Part shown: one piece after another, positions 1-8,100 of the stretch
Position numbering within the stretch: position 1 is the first letter of the stretch
How the letters are laid out: every line of letters starts with the position of its first letter
The notes under the pieces: model-generated
Told to the model about the DNA's origin: nothing
The model's database searches: none
What the model saw: the letters and a program-made list of their open reading frames with translations, nothing else
Made by a program: the position numbers and the translations under genes
Source: Pseudomonas fortuita
GTDB taxonomy: Bacteria > Pseudomonadota > Gammaproteobacteria > Pseudomonadales > Pseudomonadaceae
Assembly (NCBI RefSeq): GCF_026898135.2
Contig: NZ_CP114035.2
Coordinates: 1,901,501-1,965,500 of the forward strand
DNA: 64,000 nt
Direction: 5' to 3'

Positions 1-17
1 TCGCGGCAGTGATCTAC

Positions 18-40
18 AACCCGCTTCGGCGGGTTTTTTT
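18..40 (+). terminator. Intrinsic terminator-like hairpin before the capsid gene
   Basis: A perfect 7-bp stem with a TTCG loop, AACCCGCTTCGGCGGGTT, is followed by a T run. It ends 16 bases before the capsid start and probably separates upstream head genes from the capsid transcript. The same 18 bases recur at 5082-5099. Confidence 0.75.
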
Positions 41-56
41 ATGCCCAGGAGGCACT

Positions 57-1370
57 ATGTCCCTTGTTACACAACTGCGAAGCGAACGCGCCACGCTGAA
101 CGCCTCGATTCAGGCGTTGGCCAAGATCGAGACTGAAGGCGGCACCCTCAGTGCTGAGCAACTCACTCAGTTCACTGAGCTGGAGGCCCAATTCACCGCA
201 CTGACCTCGAAACTGTCCCGTGCCGAGACGGCTGAGCGGCTTGCCGCTGCAACTGCCAAGCCCTTGAGCGAGGACCCTAAGGCCCTCGACAAGCCGGCCA
301 GCCATATCTCCGGTCCGTTCAACGAGGCCACCAAGCCAGGTGTCGCGATGGCTCAGATGGTGCGCCTGCTGGTCCAGGCGCAGGGCAACCAGCACGCTGC
401 TGCCGAAATGGCCAAAACCGGTGGTTACGGTGCTGACGTGCACATGGCGTTGTCGACCGTGACCCCTGGCGCTGGCGGGGTATTGGTACCGGAGAACTTC
501 AGTACCAGCGTTATCGAATCGCTGCGACCGAAATCAGTGGTCCGCAGCATGGGCGCGGTCAGCCTGCCGTTGAACAACGGAAACCTGACCATGCCCCGCG
601 TGATCGGCAACACCCAGGTGAGCTATATCGGCACCGAGCAAGACATCGCGGTCACCGACATGCAGTTCGGTGACCTGAAGCTGTCCTCGAAAAAGGCGGC
701 GGCTATTGTGCCAATCTCCAATGACCTGCTGGCCTATGCTGGTGTTAACCCGCGCATCGATGGGCAAGTGAGCGGTGACTTGGCCACCAGCATGGGCCTG
801 TCGGAAGACCTGCACTTCATCCGCAGCGTGGGCAGCGCGACCCTGCCGAAGGGCCTGCGCTACTGGGCACCAGCGGCAAACGTTCTGCCGGCACCGGCTG
901 GTGAGACGCTGCAGATCGTTGATCGCTACCTTGGCGGCATGATGCTGCGCCTCGAGGCGGCGAACGTCGATCTGAATGCATGTGGCTGGCTGATGGCGCC
1001 ACGCACCCTGCGCTGGCTCCAGTCGCTGCGTGATGGCAACGGCAACAAGGCCTACCCGGAAATCGATCTGGGCTTGCTCAAGGGCTACAAGGTGGCACTG
1101 ACCACGCAGATCCCGACCAACCTTGGCGCCGGTGGCAATGAGTCCGAGATCTACTTCGTCAACTTCGCCGATTGCTACATCGGCGAGGACACCAACTTGG
1201 CGATCGCTATCAGTACCGAGGCTTCCTACAAGGATGCCAACGGCGACACCGTCAGTGCCTTCCAGCGCGACCAGACCCTGATCCGCGTCATCAGCAAGCA
1301 TGACTTCGGTCCTCGCCATGTGGAGTCGGTATCGGTAGGTACCGGCATCACTTGGGGCGCCGGGATGTAA
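57..1370 (+). CDS. Phage major capsid protein, HK97 family
   Basis: This 437-residue protein forms the icosahedral head shell. Residues 1 to about 85 are a charged, helical scaffold-like delta region beginning MSLVTQLRSERATLNAS. In HK97-fold capsids this part is cleaved by the prohead protease, which would be encoded left of the window. The rest has the usual capsid pattern: a segment around VTPGAGGVLVPENFS, the phrase SLRPKSVVRSMGA, and a C-terminal part reading RDQTLIRVISKHDFG. I chose the ATG at 57 over an upstream start at 9 because AGGAGG lies 7 bases before it and the longer form would run through the terminator hairpin. It heads the structural operon. The family is secure from the sequence pattern and the gene order; the cleavage is inferred. 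Confidence 0.93.
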   Translation: MSLVTQLRSERATLNASIQALAKIETEGGTLSAEQLTQFTELEAQFTALTSKLSRAETAERLAAATAKPLSEDPKALDKPASHISGPFNEATKPGVAMAQMVRLLVQAQGNQHAAAEMAKTGGYGADVHMALSTVTPGAGGVLVPENFSTSVIESLRPKSVVRSMGAVSLPLNNGNLTMPRVIGNTQVSYIGTEQDIAVTDMQFGDLKLSSKKAAAIVPISNDLLAYAGVNPRIDGQVSGDLATSMGLSEDLHFIRSVGSATLPKGLRYWAPAANVLPAPAGETLQIVDRYLGGMMLRLEAANVDLNACGWLMAPRTLRWLQSLRDGNGNKAYPEIDLGLLKGYKVALTTQIPTNLGAGGNESEIYFVNFADCYIGEDTNLAIAISTEASYKDANGDTVSAFQRDQTLIRVISKHDFGPRHVESVSVGTGITWGAGM

Positions 1371-1430
1371 GTCGGCGAGGCCCTGGCCATCGTCCGGGGC
1401 CATCACTTCAGTTTGAGCGAGGTACTGATT

Positions 1431-1853
1431 ATGAGCACAACCGTAACCGTGCGTTTCACGAAGCCGTGGCGCACCTATTTCCCTGGTGATGTTGCCGGAT
1501 TTGAAAAGGACATTGCCGATGCCCTGGTGGGCGGTGGCGTGGCCACGGCTTACAGCGACAAGCCTGTTGGCGCGCCGATCGACAAGGCGCCGAAACCGGC
1601 TACAAACAAGGCGCCTGCCAGGCGGGTCGGTACTGCCAAGGTGGATAACGGGTCGTCTGGCGCCGGCTCGCTGGTGTCGGCACTGCCAGCGGCCTCGATG
1701 GTGGCCCCTGAGCCAGGTCCGGACAACGATGGGCTGGAAGATGCGGACGCTGGTGGCGGTGAGGGCGAGGATGGCCCTGAATCAACCGGCAGCACTGTCG
1801 TCGATGGCAGTGGCGGCGAGCCCGAAGAAGATGACGATGACGCGAAGCCGTAA
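1431..1853 (+). CDS. Small acidic phage protein of the head region
   Basis: This 140-residue protein sits between the capsid and connector genes. The N-terminal 40 residues (VRFTKPWRTYFPGDVAGF) form a small module resembling the 55-residue protein encoded at 2743. After about residue 50 the protein becomes low-complexity, rich in Ala, Pro and Gly, and ends in a strongly acidic Glu/Asp tail (EPEEDDDDAKP). The start at 1431 has GAGG about 8 bases upstream; an in-frame TTG at 1413 is less likely. Position suggests a head decoration or head-tail joining role, but I do not recognise a named family. The acidic tail may serve charge shielding or assembly, which is a guess. Confidence 0.7.
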   Translation: MSTTVTVRFTKPWRTYFPGDVAGFEKDIADALVGGGVATAYSDKPVGAPIDKAPKPATNKAPARRVGTAKVDNGSSGAGSLVSALPAASMVAPEPGPDNDGLEDADAGGGEGEDGPESTGSTVVDGSGGEPEEDDDDAKP

Positions 1854-1855
1854 CC

Positions 1856-2407
1856 ATGGCACGTCGAATCGCATACATCGGTGAGCCGGTCCTGACCTTG
1901 GAGCAGGTAGCGTTCCAGTGTCGGCTTGACCCTGAAGACACGGTACCGGAACTGATCACGGATTTGATCATTCCCGGCGTCACGGCGCAGGCAGAGGAAC
2001 GTACGGGCGCCGGTATCCAGCTCGCCGAGTACGAGGAAGAGTGGCCTGCGCATTACCCCTCCGGGCATGCGCTCGACATCGGGCAGGCCACGGCCATCGT
2101 ATCCATCAGCCGGCTCCAGGCAGATGGCAGCGAGCTAGAGCTGTCGGTGGCGTATTCACTGCGCAACCGGGGCCGGGAGAGCTTTCTGTTTTTCCCAGAA
2201 GGCCGTCCTGCGGGTGAGTTGCTGATTCGCTACCAGGCCGGCACCGACCTCAACGTTTACCCCTCGGTGCGCACCTGGTTGCTGATGCAGGCGGCCACGG
2301 CCCATGAGAACCGGGAAACACTGGTGGTGGGCGTCAGCTTGGCCGAGCTGCCTGCTTCTATGCTCGACACCTTGCTGGCCCCGATCACTGTCCCGCCGAG
2401 GTTCTGA
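1856..2407 (+). CDS. Head-tail connector (gp6-like)
   Basis: The 183-residue product has the hallmarks of the HK97 gp6 / phage connector adaptor family: an N-terminal helix-rich region (LTLEQVAFQCRLDPEDTVPELITDLIIPGVTAQAEERTG) and a C-terminal ring-forming part with SVRTWLLMQAATAHENRE. Such proteins form a ring below the portal and connect it to the head-closure protein. The start lies 3 bases after the previous stop and the next gene starts 2 bases after its own stop, so translation is probably coupled. Family assignment rests on motif shape and gene order. Confidence 0.85.
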   Translation: MARRIAYIGEPVLTLEQVAFQCRLDPEDTVPELITDLIIPGVTAQAEERTGAGIQLAEYEEEWPAHYPSGHALDIGQATAIVSISRLQADGSELELSVAYSLRNRGRESFLFFPEGRPAGELLIRYQAGTDLNVYPSVRTWLLMQAATAHENRETLVVGVSLAELPASMLDTLLAPITVPPRF

Positions 2408-2408
2408 T

Positions 2409-2729
2409 ATGCGTGCAGGTCCGCTGGATCGTCGTTGTTCTTTGCTCCGGTCGGAAGAGGTAAGGCGGCAGGGCGGCGGCGCGTCTGTCGCTTGGGTCGA
2501 TGCCGGCAAGGTATGGGCCGAGATCACTCTTCCTACCGGGCGAATAGCTGCGGTGGCTGCTCAGCTCAGCACCGTGGTAACCGCTGAAATCCGGGTGCGC
2601 TTTCGCAAGACCATCGTTGCCGGCATGCGTGTTGTCTGCGGTGACACCACCTATCTGATTGAGGCCGCGTTACCTGATAAGGCCCGGGCGATGATGAGGC
2701 TGTTGTGCTCAAACGTTCCCAACCCATAG
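2409..2729 (+). CDS. Phage head closure / head-tail adaptor protein
   Basis: A 106-residue protein beginning MRAGPLDRRCSLLRSEE. It matches the head-closure family (SPP1 gp16 / HK97 gp7 type): an N-terminal statement of orientation (GPLDRR), then a beta-rich body (KVWAEITLPTG, AEIRVRFRKTI, RVVCGDTTYLIEA). It would sit between the connector ring and the tail terminator. The longer open frame reaching back to 2304 overlaps the connector gene; ATG at 2409 is preferred because it follows the connector stop directly. Confidence 0.82.
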   Translation: MRAGPLDRRCSLLRSEEVRRQGGGASVAWVDAGKVWAEITLPTGRIAAVAAQLSTVVTAEIRVRFRKTIVAGMRVVCGDTTYLIEAALPDKARAMMRLLCSNVPNP

Positions 2730-2742
2730 TGAGGTTACTCCG

Positions 2743-2910
2743 ATGAAAGTACGTACGTTGGCAAGGCTGTCTGGCCCTGCAGGCAATTTCGAAAAGGGCG
2801 AAGAGGTCAGCGTGACCGGGGCGCTCGGTGCTGAGCTGATTCAGCGCAAGTTGGCTGAGCCAGTCGATGCTGCCCAGGTCAAACCGCCGAAACCCACCGA
2901 GACAGAGTGA
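2743..2910 (+). CDS. Small phage protein, unknown role
   Basis: A 55-residue open frame starting MKVRTLARLSGPAG and ending PKPTETE. GAGG lies 8 bases before the ATG. It resembles the N-terminal module of the protein at 1431 (short beta segments with FEKG and a late QRKLAEP). The stop overlaps the start region of the next gene. It is placed where siphophages often encode very small proteins between adaptor and neck genes. No function is recognised. Confidence 0.6.
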   Translation: MKVRTLARLSGPAGNFEKGEEVSVTGALGAELIQRKLAEPVDAAQVKPPKPTETE

Positions 2911-2912
2911 CC

Positions 2913-3476
2913 ATGGGCGTTCGCCGGTCCCGCATGTCGGGAGATTTCAAGCTTCGCCGAACCCTTCGAAACATCCACCAGACGATCGACAACGAACTGC
3001 GTCCGGTGATGCAGCAGAGTGCTGACAAGATCCTGGCGAGCATGAAGCAGCATATACCGCGAGATACCGGCCAAGCCGCGGGAGCGCTTGAGGCGTTTGT
3101 CAGCAAGTCGGGGCTCGATGCCCAGATCGGCCTACGCGGGAAGCGCAACAACCAGCGGTTCTTCTACCTTCGCTTTCTGGAGTACGGCACGAAGGGTTAC
3201 ACCGGCACCATCTATCGCCGCGCCGATAGCAATGCCATTGATGGTCACACCAACAACCGCGACAAGTCGCAGCTCAAAGGGCGACGGAATGCTCTACGGG
3301 CCCGCGATACGAAAGTCAAAACGGATGGGAAAAACTTCTTCGGCAAATACCCGGACATCCCAGCTCGGCCTGCCCACCCATGGCTTCGCCCCGCGCTCGA
3401 TGTGAACCGCGAGTTCGTGCTTGCCGACATCCGTGCTGCGGTGAGCGGTACGTTGCGCCGTGCAAGTGAGGGCTAA
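2913..3476 (+). CDS. HK97 gp10-like neck / tail completion protein
   Basis: This 187-residue basic protein carries the pattern of the HK97-gp10 family: a long N-terminal helix with many charged residues, then KILASMKQHIPRDTGQAAGALEAF, where the PRDTG..A motif is typical, and a beta-rich middle reading FFYLRFLEYGTKG. The family lies between head-closure and tail-terminator genes in lambda/HK97-like phages, as here. The ATG at 2913 is 2 bases after the previous stop; a GTG two codons earlier is possible. Confidence 0.82.
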   Translation: MGVRRSRMSGDFKLRRTLRNIHQTIDNELRPVMQQSADKILASMKQHIPRDTGQAAGALEAFVSKSGLDAQIGLRGKRNNQRFFYLRFLEYGTKGYTGTIYRRADSNAIDGHTNNRDKSQLKGRRNALRARDTKVKTDGKNFFGKYPDIPARPAHPWLRPALDVNREFVLADIRAAVSGTLRRASEG

Positions 3477-3479
3477 CGG

Positions 3480-3863
3480 ATGTCGGATCCATCATTCGCC
3501 TTGCAGGTCGCTCTGTTCGCAAGGTTGGAGGCGGAGGTGTCTTGTCCCGTTTTCGATGGGGCGCCGATGAATCAGGCCATGCCTTATGTGTCGCTGGATT
3601 CCGAGGTCTCGGTTCCCAGCGACATTCTCAGCAAGCGGCGCGATACCAGGCTGATCTACCTGTCCGTCTGGAGCTGCTTCAAAGGCCAGGAAGAGGTCAA
3701 GCGCATCATGGCGGAGATTGATGCCGCTGTGCACCAAAGGCCTCTACCGCTTGAAACAGGCCGTGTGATTTCCATTCGTGTGGATCGTAAGCACGCCCAG
3801 CGCGATGCTGACGGAGAGACGTATCAAGGCAGCGTCACGCTTCGAGTTTTGACCGAACACTAA
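3480..3863 (+). CDS. Tail terminator, DUF3168 family
   Basis: The 127-residue product matches DUF3168: an N-terminal LQVALFARLEAE, then VPYVSLDSEV-like text (MPYVSLDSEV), a strand reading RLIYLSVWSCFKG, a helix with VKRIMAEIDAAVHQ, and a final strand TYQGSVTLRVLTEH. DUF3168 proteins cap the tail tube and set its final length in HK97/lambda-like phages. It lies immediately before the tail tube gene, which fits. A weak hairpin (3873-3885) follows before the tube gene. Confidence 0.83.
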   Translation: MSDPSFALQVALFARLEAEVSCPVFDGAPMNQAMPYVSLDSEVSVPSDILSKRRDTRLIYLSVWSCFKGQEEVKRIMAEIDAAVHQRPLPLETGRVISIRVDRKHAQRDADGETYQGSVTLRVLTEH

Positions 3864-3914
3864 TTCCACCCTACCGCCCTGCGGTTTATTCACCTGTCCT
3901 CGGGAGGACTCTCT

Positions 3915-4385
3915 ATGTCTATCAATACAGGCGCCGGTACGCGGATCTACATTGGTCCGCGCCTGACTGCCGATCTGCCGACCGACCGTGCTGCGGCGCT
4001 CACGCTTCTGTCCGGTTTGACCTACGTCGAGATCGGGGAGGTCGAAAGCATCGGCGACTACGGCGACACCATCAACGATGTGACCTTTGCCGGTCTCGCC
4101 CAGGGGCGTGCCAAGCACCTGAAGGGCTTGGCGGATGCGGGCACTTCGGACCTGGTGGTCGCTTTCGACTCTGGCGATGCTGGCCAGCTGAAGCTGGTTG
4201 AGGCCTTTCTGGACCGCTCTCGTTTCGACTACCCGATCAAGGTGGCCTATATCGACGGCGAAACGGACTACTTTGCCGCCAAGGTGATGAGCAACAAGAA
4301 GGCAGGCATCACGGTCGAGGGCGTGCTCAAGCGTAACGTTTCCCTCGGTATCAACTCTGAAATCTACGAGGTCGACGCGCCCTAA
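3915..4385 (+). CDS. Major tail tube protein
   Basis: A 156-residue protein, MSINTGAGTRIYIGPRL, with alternating beta strands and a C-terminal GVLKRNVSLGINSEI. The size, the N-terminal statement of a tagged value (TYVEIGEVESIGDYGD) and the position directly before the tail assembly chaperone are typical of siphophage tube proteins of the lambda gpV/HK97 type. GGGAGGA lies 8-9 bases before the ATG, a strong ribosome site suited to a highly expressed structural gene. Confidence 0.85.
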   Translation: MSINTGAGTRIYIGPRLTADLPTDRAAALTLLSGLTYVEIGEVESIGDYGDTINDVTFAGLAQGRAKHLKGLADAGTSDLVVAFDSGDAGQLKLVEAFLDRSRFDYPIKVAYIDGETDYFAAKVMSNKKAGITVEGVLKRNVSLGINSEIYEVDAP

Positions 4386-4471
4386 CGGTGCGCGCTTGAT
4401 CCGGCGTGCGGCTCCTGCGACTGCACGCCGTCCCCCTGTTGTCATATCACCCGTATCTAAGGAACCCACCC

Positions 4472-4816
4472 ATGTCCAGAACTGCCCATGGCACCACCGT
4501 TATTACCGTCGGCGCCGACACTTTCGAGCTGAAGCCGACCCTCAAGGCCGTACGCGGGATCGAGGCTCGCTTCGGCGGTATCGCCCCGGCGATCGGGGAG
4601 CTGAATCAGCTCAAGCTCAGTGCCATCGCAGCCGTGCTGCTGATCGGCTCCGGCAAGGATTTCAAACCAAAGGACATCGAGGCTCTGGAAGAGCAGGTCT
4701 TTGAAGCGGGCATCTCCGATGTGAATCCCCAAGTTGTCCCGTATGTCGTGGCCCTGTTGAACCCGGCCGGGAAAACCAAGGCCGAGCTTGAGGCTGAGGC
4801 CGGCAAGGGAAACTGA
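4472..4816 (+). CDS. Tail assembly chaperone (gpG-like), zero frame
   Basis: This 114-residue protein starts MSRTAHGTTVITV and has the compact helical pattern of tail assembly chaperones (LKAVRGIEARFGGI, KLSAIAAVLLIGSG). In lambda-like phages, gpG and its frameshifted form gpGT coat the tape measure before tube polymerisation. The stop codon TGA lies directly after a slippery heptamer GGGAAAC at 4807-4813, so a share of ribosomes would slip by -1 and add an 86-residue extension. ATG at 4472 is chosen over the ORF start at 4406 because AAGGAA lies upstream and the extra residues look non-coding. Confidence 0.85.
   Translation: MSRTAHGTTVITVGADTFELKPTLKAVRGIEARFGGIAPAIGELNQLKLSAIAAVLLIGSGKDFKPKDIEALEEQVFEAGISDVNPQVVPYVVALLNPAGKTKAELEAEAGKGN
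4807..4813 (+). promoter_or_regulatory. Programmed -1 ribosomal frameshift site
   Basis: The heptamer G GGA AAC, read in the chaperone frame, is a canonical X XXY YYZ slippery site. It is one base different from the lambda G-T site (GGGAAAG). It is followed directly by the zero-frame TGA, and the -1 frame stays open to 5073. Confidence 0.82.
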
Positions 4817-5073
4817 AATCGCGGGACGGCAATGGCAGCTATGTCGATGAGCTCTATGAGCTGGCCACGGGCTGTCTCGGCTGGTCGCCCCGCGATGCTT
4901 GGGAAACGCCCGTGGTTGAGATCGTCATGGCCTGGGAGGCCAAAGTGAAGTTTCTGCGTGCAACAAACCCGTTCGGGGGCGCTGAGCCGGATAAGCCCAA
5001 TAAGGTGGCGGCGGCCAAAGAGCTGCGGATGGGGCTGCGTGTGGCGGCGATGGGCCGACCGGGCAAGACATGA
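4813..5073 (+). CDS. Tail assembly chaperone frameshift extension (gpT-like)
   Basis: An 86-codon frame without its own early start codon, entered by a -1 slip at 4807-4813. The fused product would have 200 residues. The extension reads DELYELATGCLGWSPRDAWE near its start, the pattern of the gpT-type domain that contacts the tail tube subunit, and ends MGRPGKT. It sits exactly between the chaperone and the tape measure, as in lambda, HK97 and many Pseudomonas phages. The zero-frame protein and the fusion are normally made at an uneven ratio; that ratio cannot be read here. Confidence 0.8.
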   Translation: MKSRDGNGSYVDELYELATGCLGWSPRDAWETPVVEIVMAWEAKVKFLRATNPFGGAEPDKPNKVAAAKELRMGLRVAAMGRPGKT

Positions 5074-5081
5074 TGGGACAG

Positions 5082-5099
5082 AACCCGCTTCGGCGGGTT
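5082..5099 (+). terminator. Terminator-like hairpin before the tape measure gene
   Basis: The same 18-base palindrome as at 18-35 (stem AACCCGC, loop TTCG). Here only three T residues follow, so it is probably weak or acts as an attenuator or RNA-stability element between the chaperone and the tape measure. Confidence 0.5.
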
Positions 5100-5119
5100 T
5101 CCGCGTTTAAGGGGGGGAT

Positions 5120-8100
5120 ATGGCAGACGGCGATATTCAGGGCTTGCTGGTACGGATTGAAGCCACTACGGCGCAGCTCCGACAGGAGATGGCGCGGGGA
5201 GAATCAGCCGTCGCCACCGCCGCAGGCAAGATCGACGGCAACCTGGGTCGGATCGACGGTGCGTTTGATCGGACCGAGCAGAATGCAACGTCGCTGCAGG
5301 CGGCAATCAGCAGGGCCTTTACCGGCGTCAGCGTTGCCTCTGCTGCTGCAGTCGCGGGGCTTGTTGCGATCACCAATCGCACAACGGAGTATGCCCAGGA
5401 GGTAAAGAACCTCGCAGCGCTGTCGAACACGTCTGTGGATGACTTCCAGCGCCTGGCTGCAGGCGCTAAAACTGTTGGTATCGAGCAGGACAAGCTGTCT
5501 GATATCTACAAGGACATGAACGACCGCGTGGGCGAGTTTATCGCCCGCGGCGGCGGTGAGATGGCCGATTTCTTCAATGAAATCGCGCCACAGGTTGGTG
5601 TCACTGCCGAGATGTTCGCCAAGCTTTCCGGCCCACAAGCGTTGCAGCTGTACTACAGCTCGCTCGAAAAGGCCGGTCTGAGCCAGCAAAGCATGACCAC
5701 CTATATGGAGGCCGTCGCGGACGAGGCCACGGGCCTCATCCCACTGCTGAGGAACAACGGCCAGGGCTTTCGTGAGTTTGGGGAGCAGGCCGAGAAGGCT
5801 GGCCGGGTTCTGAGTCAGCTTGAGATTGATCGGTTGGTCGAGGTGCGGCAGTCCATCGTCAACCTGCAGGGGGCGTTCGATGGTGCCTCCCGCCAGTTGG
5901 TGACGGGCATGCTGCCCGGCATGGAGGGGTTGGCGGACCTGTTCGATCGTCTCTCGGGAGGTGGCGCTGCTGAAGCGTTGGGCCAGGCCATTGGCTTCCT
6001 TGCCGAGAACGTGAACATCCTGGTTGCTGCGGTAGGCGTCAAAGCCTCTGCCAGTTTCCTCGCGTATTCGCAGCAGGTGTTGGCCAGTACGAAGGCAACG
6101 CTTGGCGAGGCGCTGGGGGCCAAGGGTGCTGCCGCTGCAAAACTGGCGCAAGCGGAGGCCTCGGCTACCGCCGCAGCGGCGTACGCCACCGAGATGTCGG
6201 CGAGGACTGCCAATGCGCGATCCACTGAAGCAGAAGCGATAGCCAAAGTTCGTTCGCTGCAGGCATCACGGGAGCAACTGGCCTACAGCGCGGCGCTCGC
6301 CAAGGGCGCATCGGAAGAGGCTCGTTATGCTGCGGCCTTGGCAGCCATGGACTTGGAGCTTGCGGCGGCCAAAAAAGCTGCCGCCACCGCGTCGAGGCAA
6401 CTGGGTGGCGCGCTGGCGGGTGAGTCCGTGGCTATGGCCAAGGATGCAGCAGCAACCAGGTCCGCCACTGCTGCTAAAGAAGCCTATGCAAAGGTTTCGT
6501 CTCTTGCTGCTCGCGCCGGTAGCGGTCTTCTAGGGTTGCTTGGCGGTCCTGCGGGTATCGCTTCGTTGGCAGTCGGTGCTGGCATCGCATTTTTGACCAT
6601 GCGCGATAGCACTGATGACGCAACCCAGTCTATGCTCGACATGCAGCAACCCCTGGACAAGGTTGCCGAGAAGTTCAAGCAACTGACCCGCGATCAGCAG
6701 GCGGCTGAGCAGGTGGCGACCAGCAAGAAGCAGGTCGAGGCCATTCGAGAGCAAGCGGCGGCTTACGAAGAGTTTCTGGGCCTGCTCCGGCAGCAGTTCG
6801 GGTCTGACTTATTTTTGCGATTGAAGTCCGACATCGATGCTGCCTACGAATCGGGTGTGCCTCTTGTAGACATTATCGCAGACCTGCAGTCCCGGTTCCG
6901 CATTCCCAAAGATGTGACTGATTCCTGGGTGGAGCAGGCTGGGAAAGTCAGCACGGCCGCCGAAAAGACAGCCCTGCTGACCCAGGTGCTGAATACGCTG
7001 ACTGGTGCTCTCCAGCAGAACACCACTGCCACCGCCGAGAACAATGCTGCCAAGGGCGGCATGTCTGCGACCGAAGACACCTACCTGCAGGCGCTGCAAA
7101 AGCGCAACGCGGCCTTGGCGGACGGAAACAGCGAGACCAAGAAGGCCACTCGCTGGCTCAGTGAGCAGAAGAACGTCACTGAGGAAGGTCGCAAGGCCAT
7201 CATGGAGGAGGCTGCGGCCGCTGATAAGCAGCGGGAAGCCAAGGATGCTGCAACTAAAGCCGCGCAGGCTGCGTCCAGTGCTGGTAAGGAAGCGGCCACC
7301 GAGACCAAGAATCAGGCAAAGGCGCTCGCTGATCTCCAGGCGCAGAGCAAGATCGCGGTGGAGAGTGCGCAGGGCCTGACTGCGGCCTACTTGGCCGGCA
7401 CTGACAAATCGCGTGAATTTAGTATTCAGCAGAAAACAGAGCAGGCGCTGCTCAGGGCCGGCGCTGGTGCTCGGAAGGAAGTGGAAGCCGCTATCCGTGG
7501 ACAGGCTGACGCAGAAGATCGGCTTTCAGTCGCCAAGTCTGCGTTTGATCTCGCAGAGGAAACCGAGCAGCTCCTGGCGCAGGCGCGTGCCACGTTGCAG
7601 GGCGCTGCGGCGCTGGAGGCTTACAACTTGCAGAAGGCACTGCAGGTTGCTCTCATTGGCAAGAACATTGCTGCGGGTAGCAAAGAGTATGACCAGCTCC
7701 TGGCCGCTACCAAAGCTCAACAGGCTGCGGTCAAGGTGGCAAAACAGGCGGCGGATGCGGGCAGCATCATGGACCGTTTGTATCCCGAGAAAAAGCTGCT
7801 GCGCGAATACACGGAGGCGCAGGAGGCCCTGAACAAGGCGATGGAGCTGGCTCCCGATAAAGCCTCCGAATATCAGGATGCCCTGCGTTTGCTGGGGCTT
7901 GAGTACGAGCAGAACCGCAATGCTGCTACGGCTTGGGGCAAGTTCACGGAGGGTGCCGTCGACCGGGTGGATGACGCGTTTGCAAGCGCTTGGAAGAATA
8001 TTGGCGATGGCTTTGACGGCTTTGCGACGAGCCTGAAGGAAGGGTTCAAGCAGTTGCTGGCCGAACTGGCGCACATGGCGATCACGAAACCCATCGTGAT

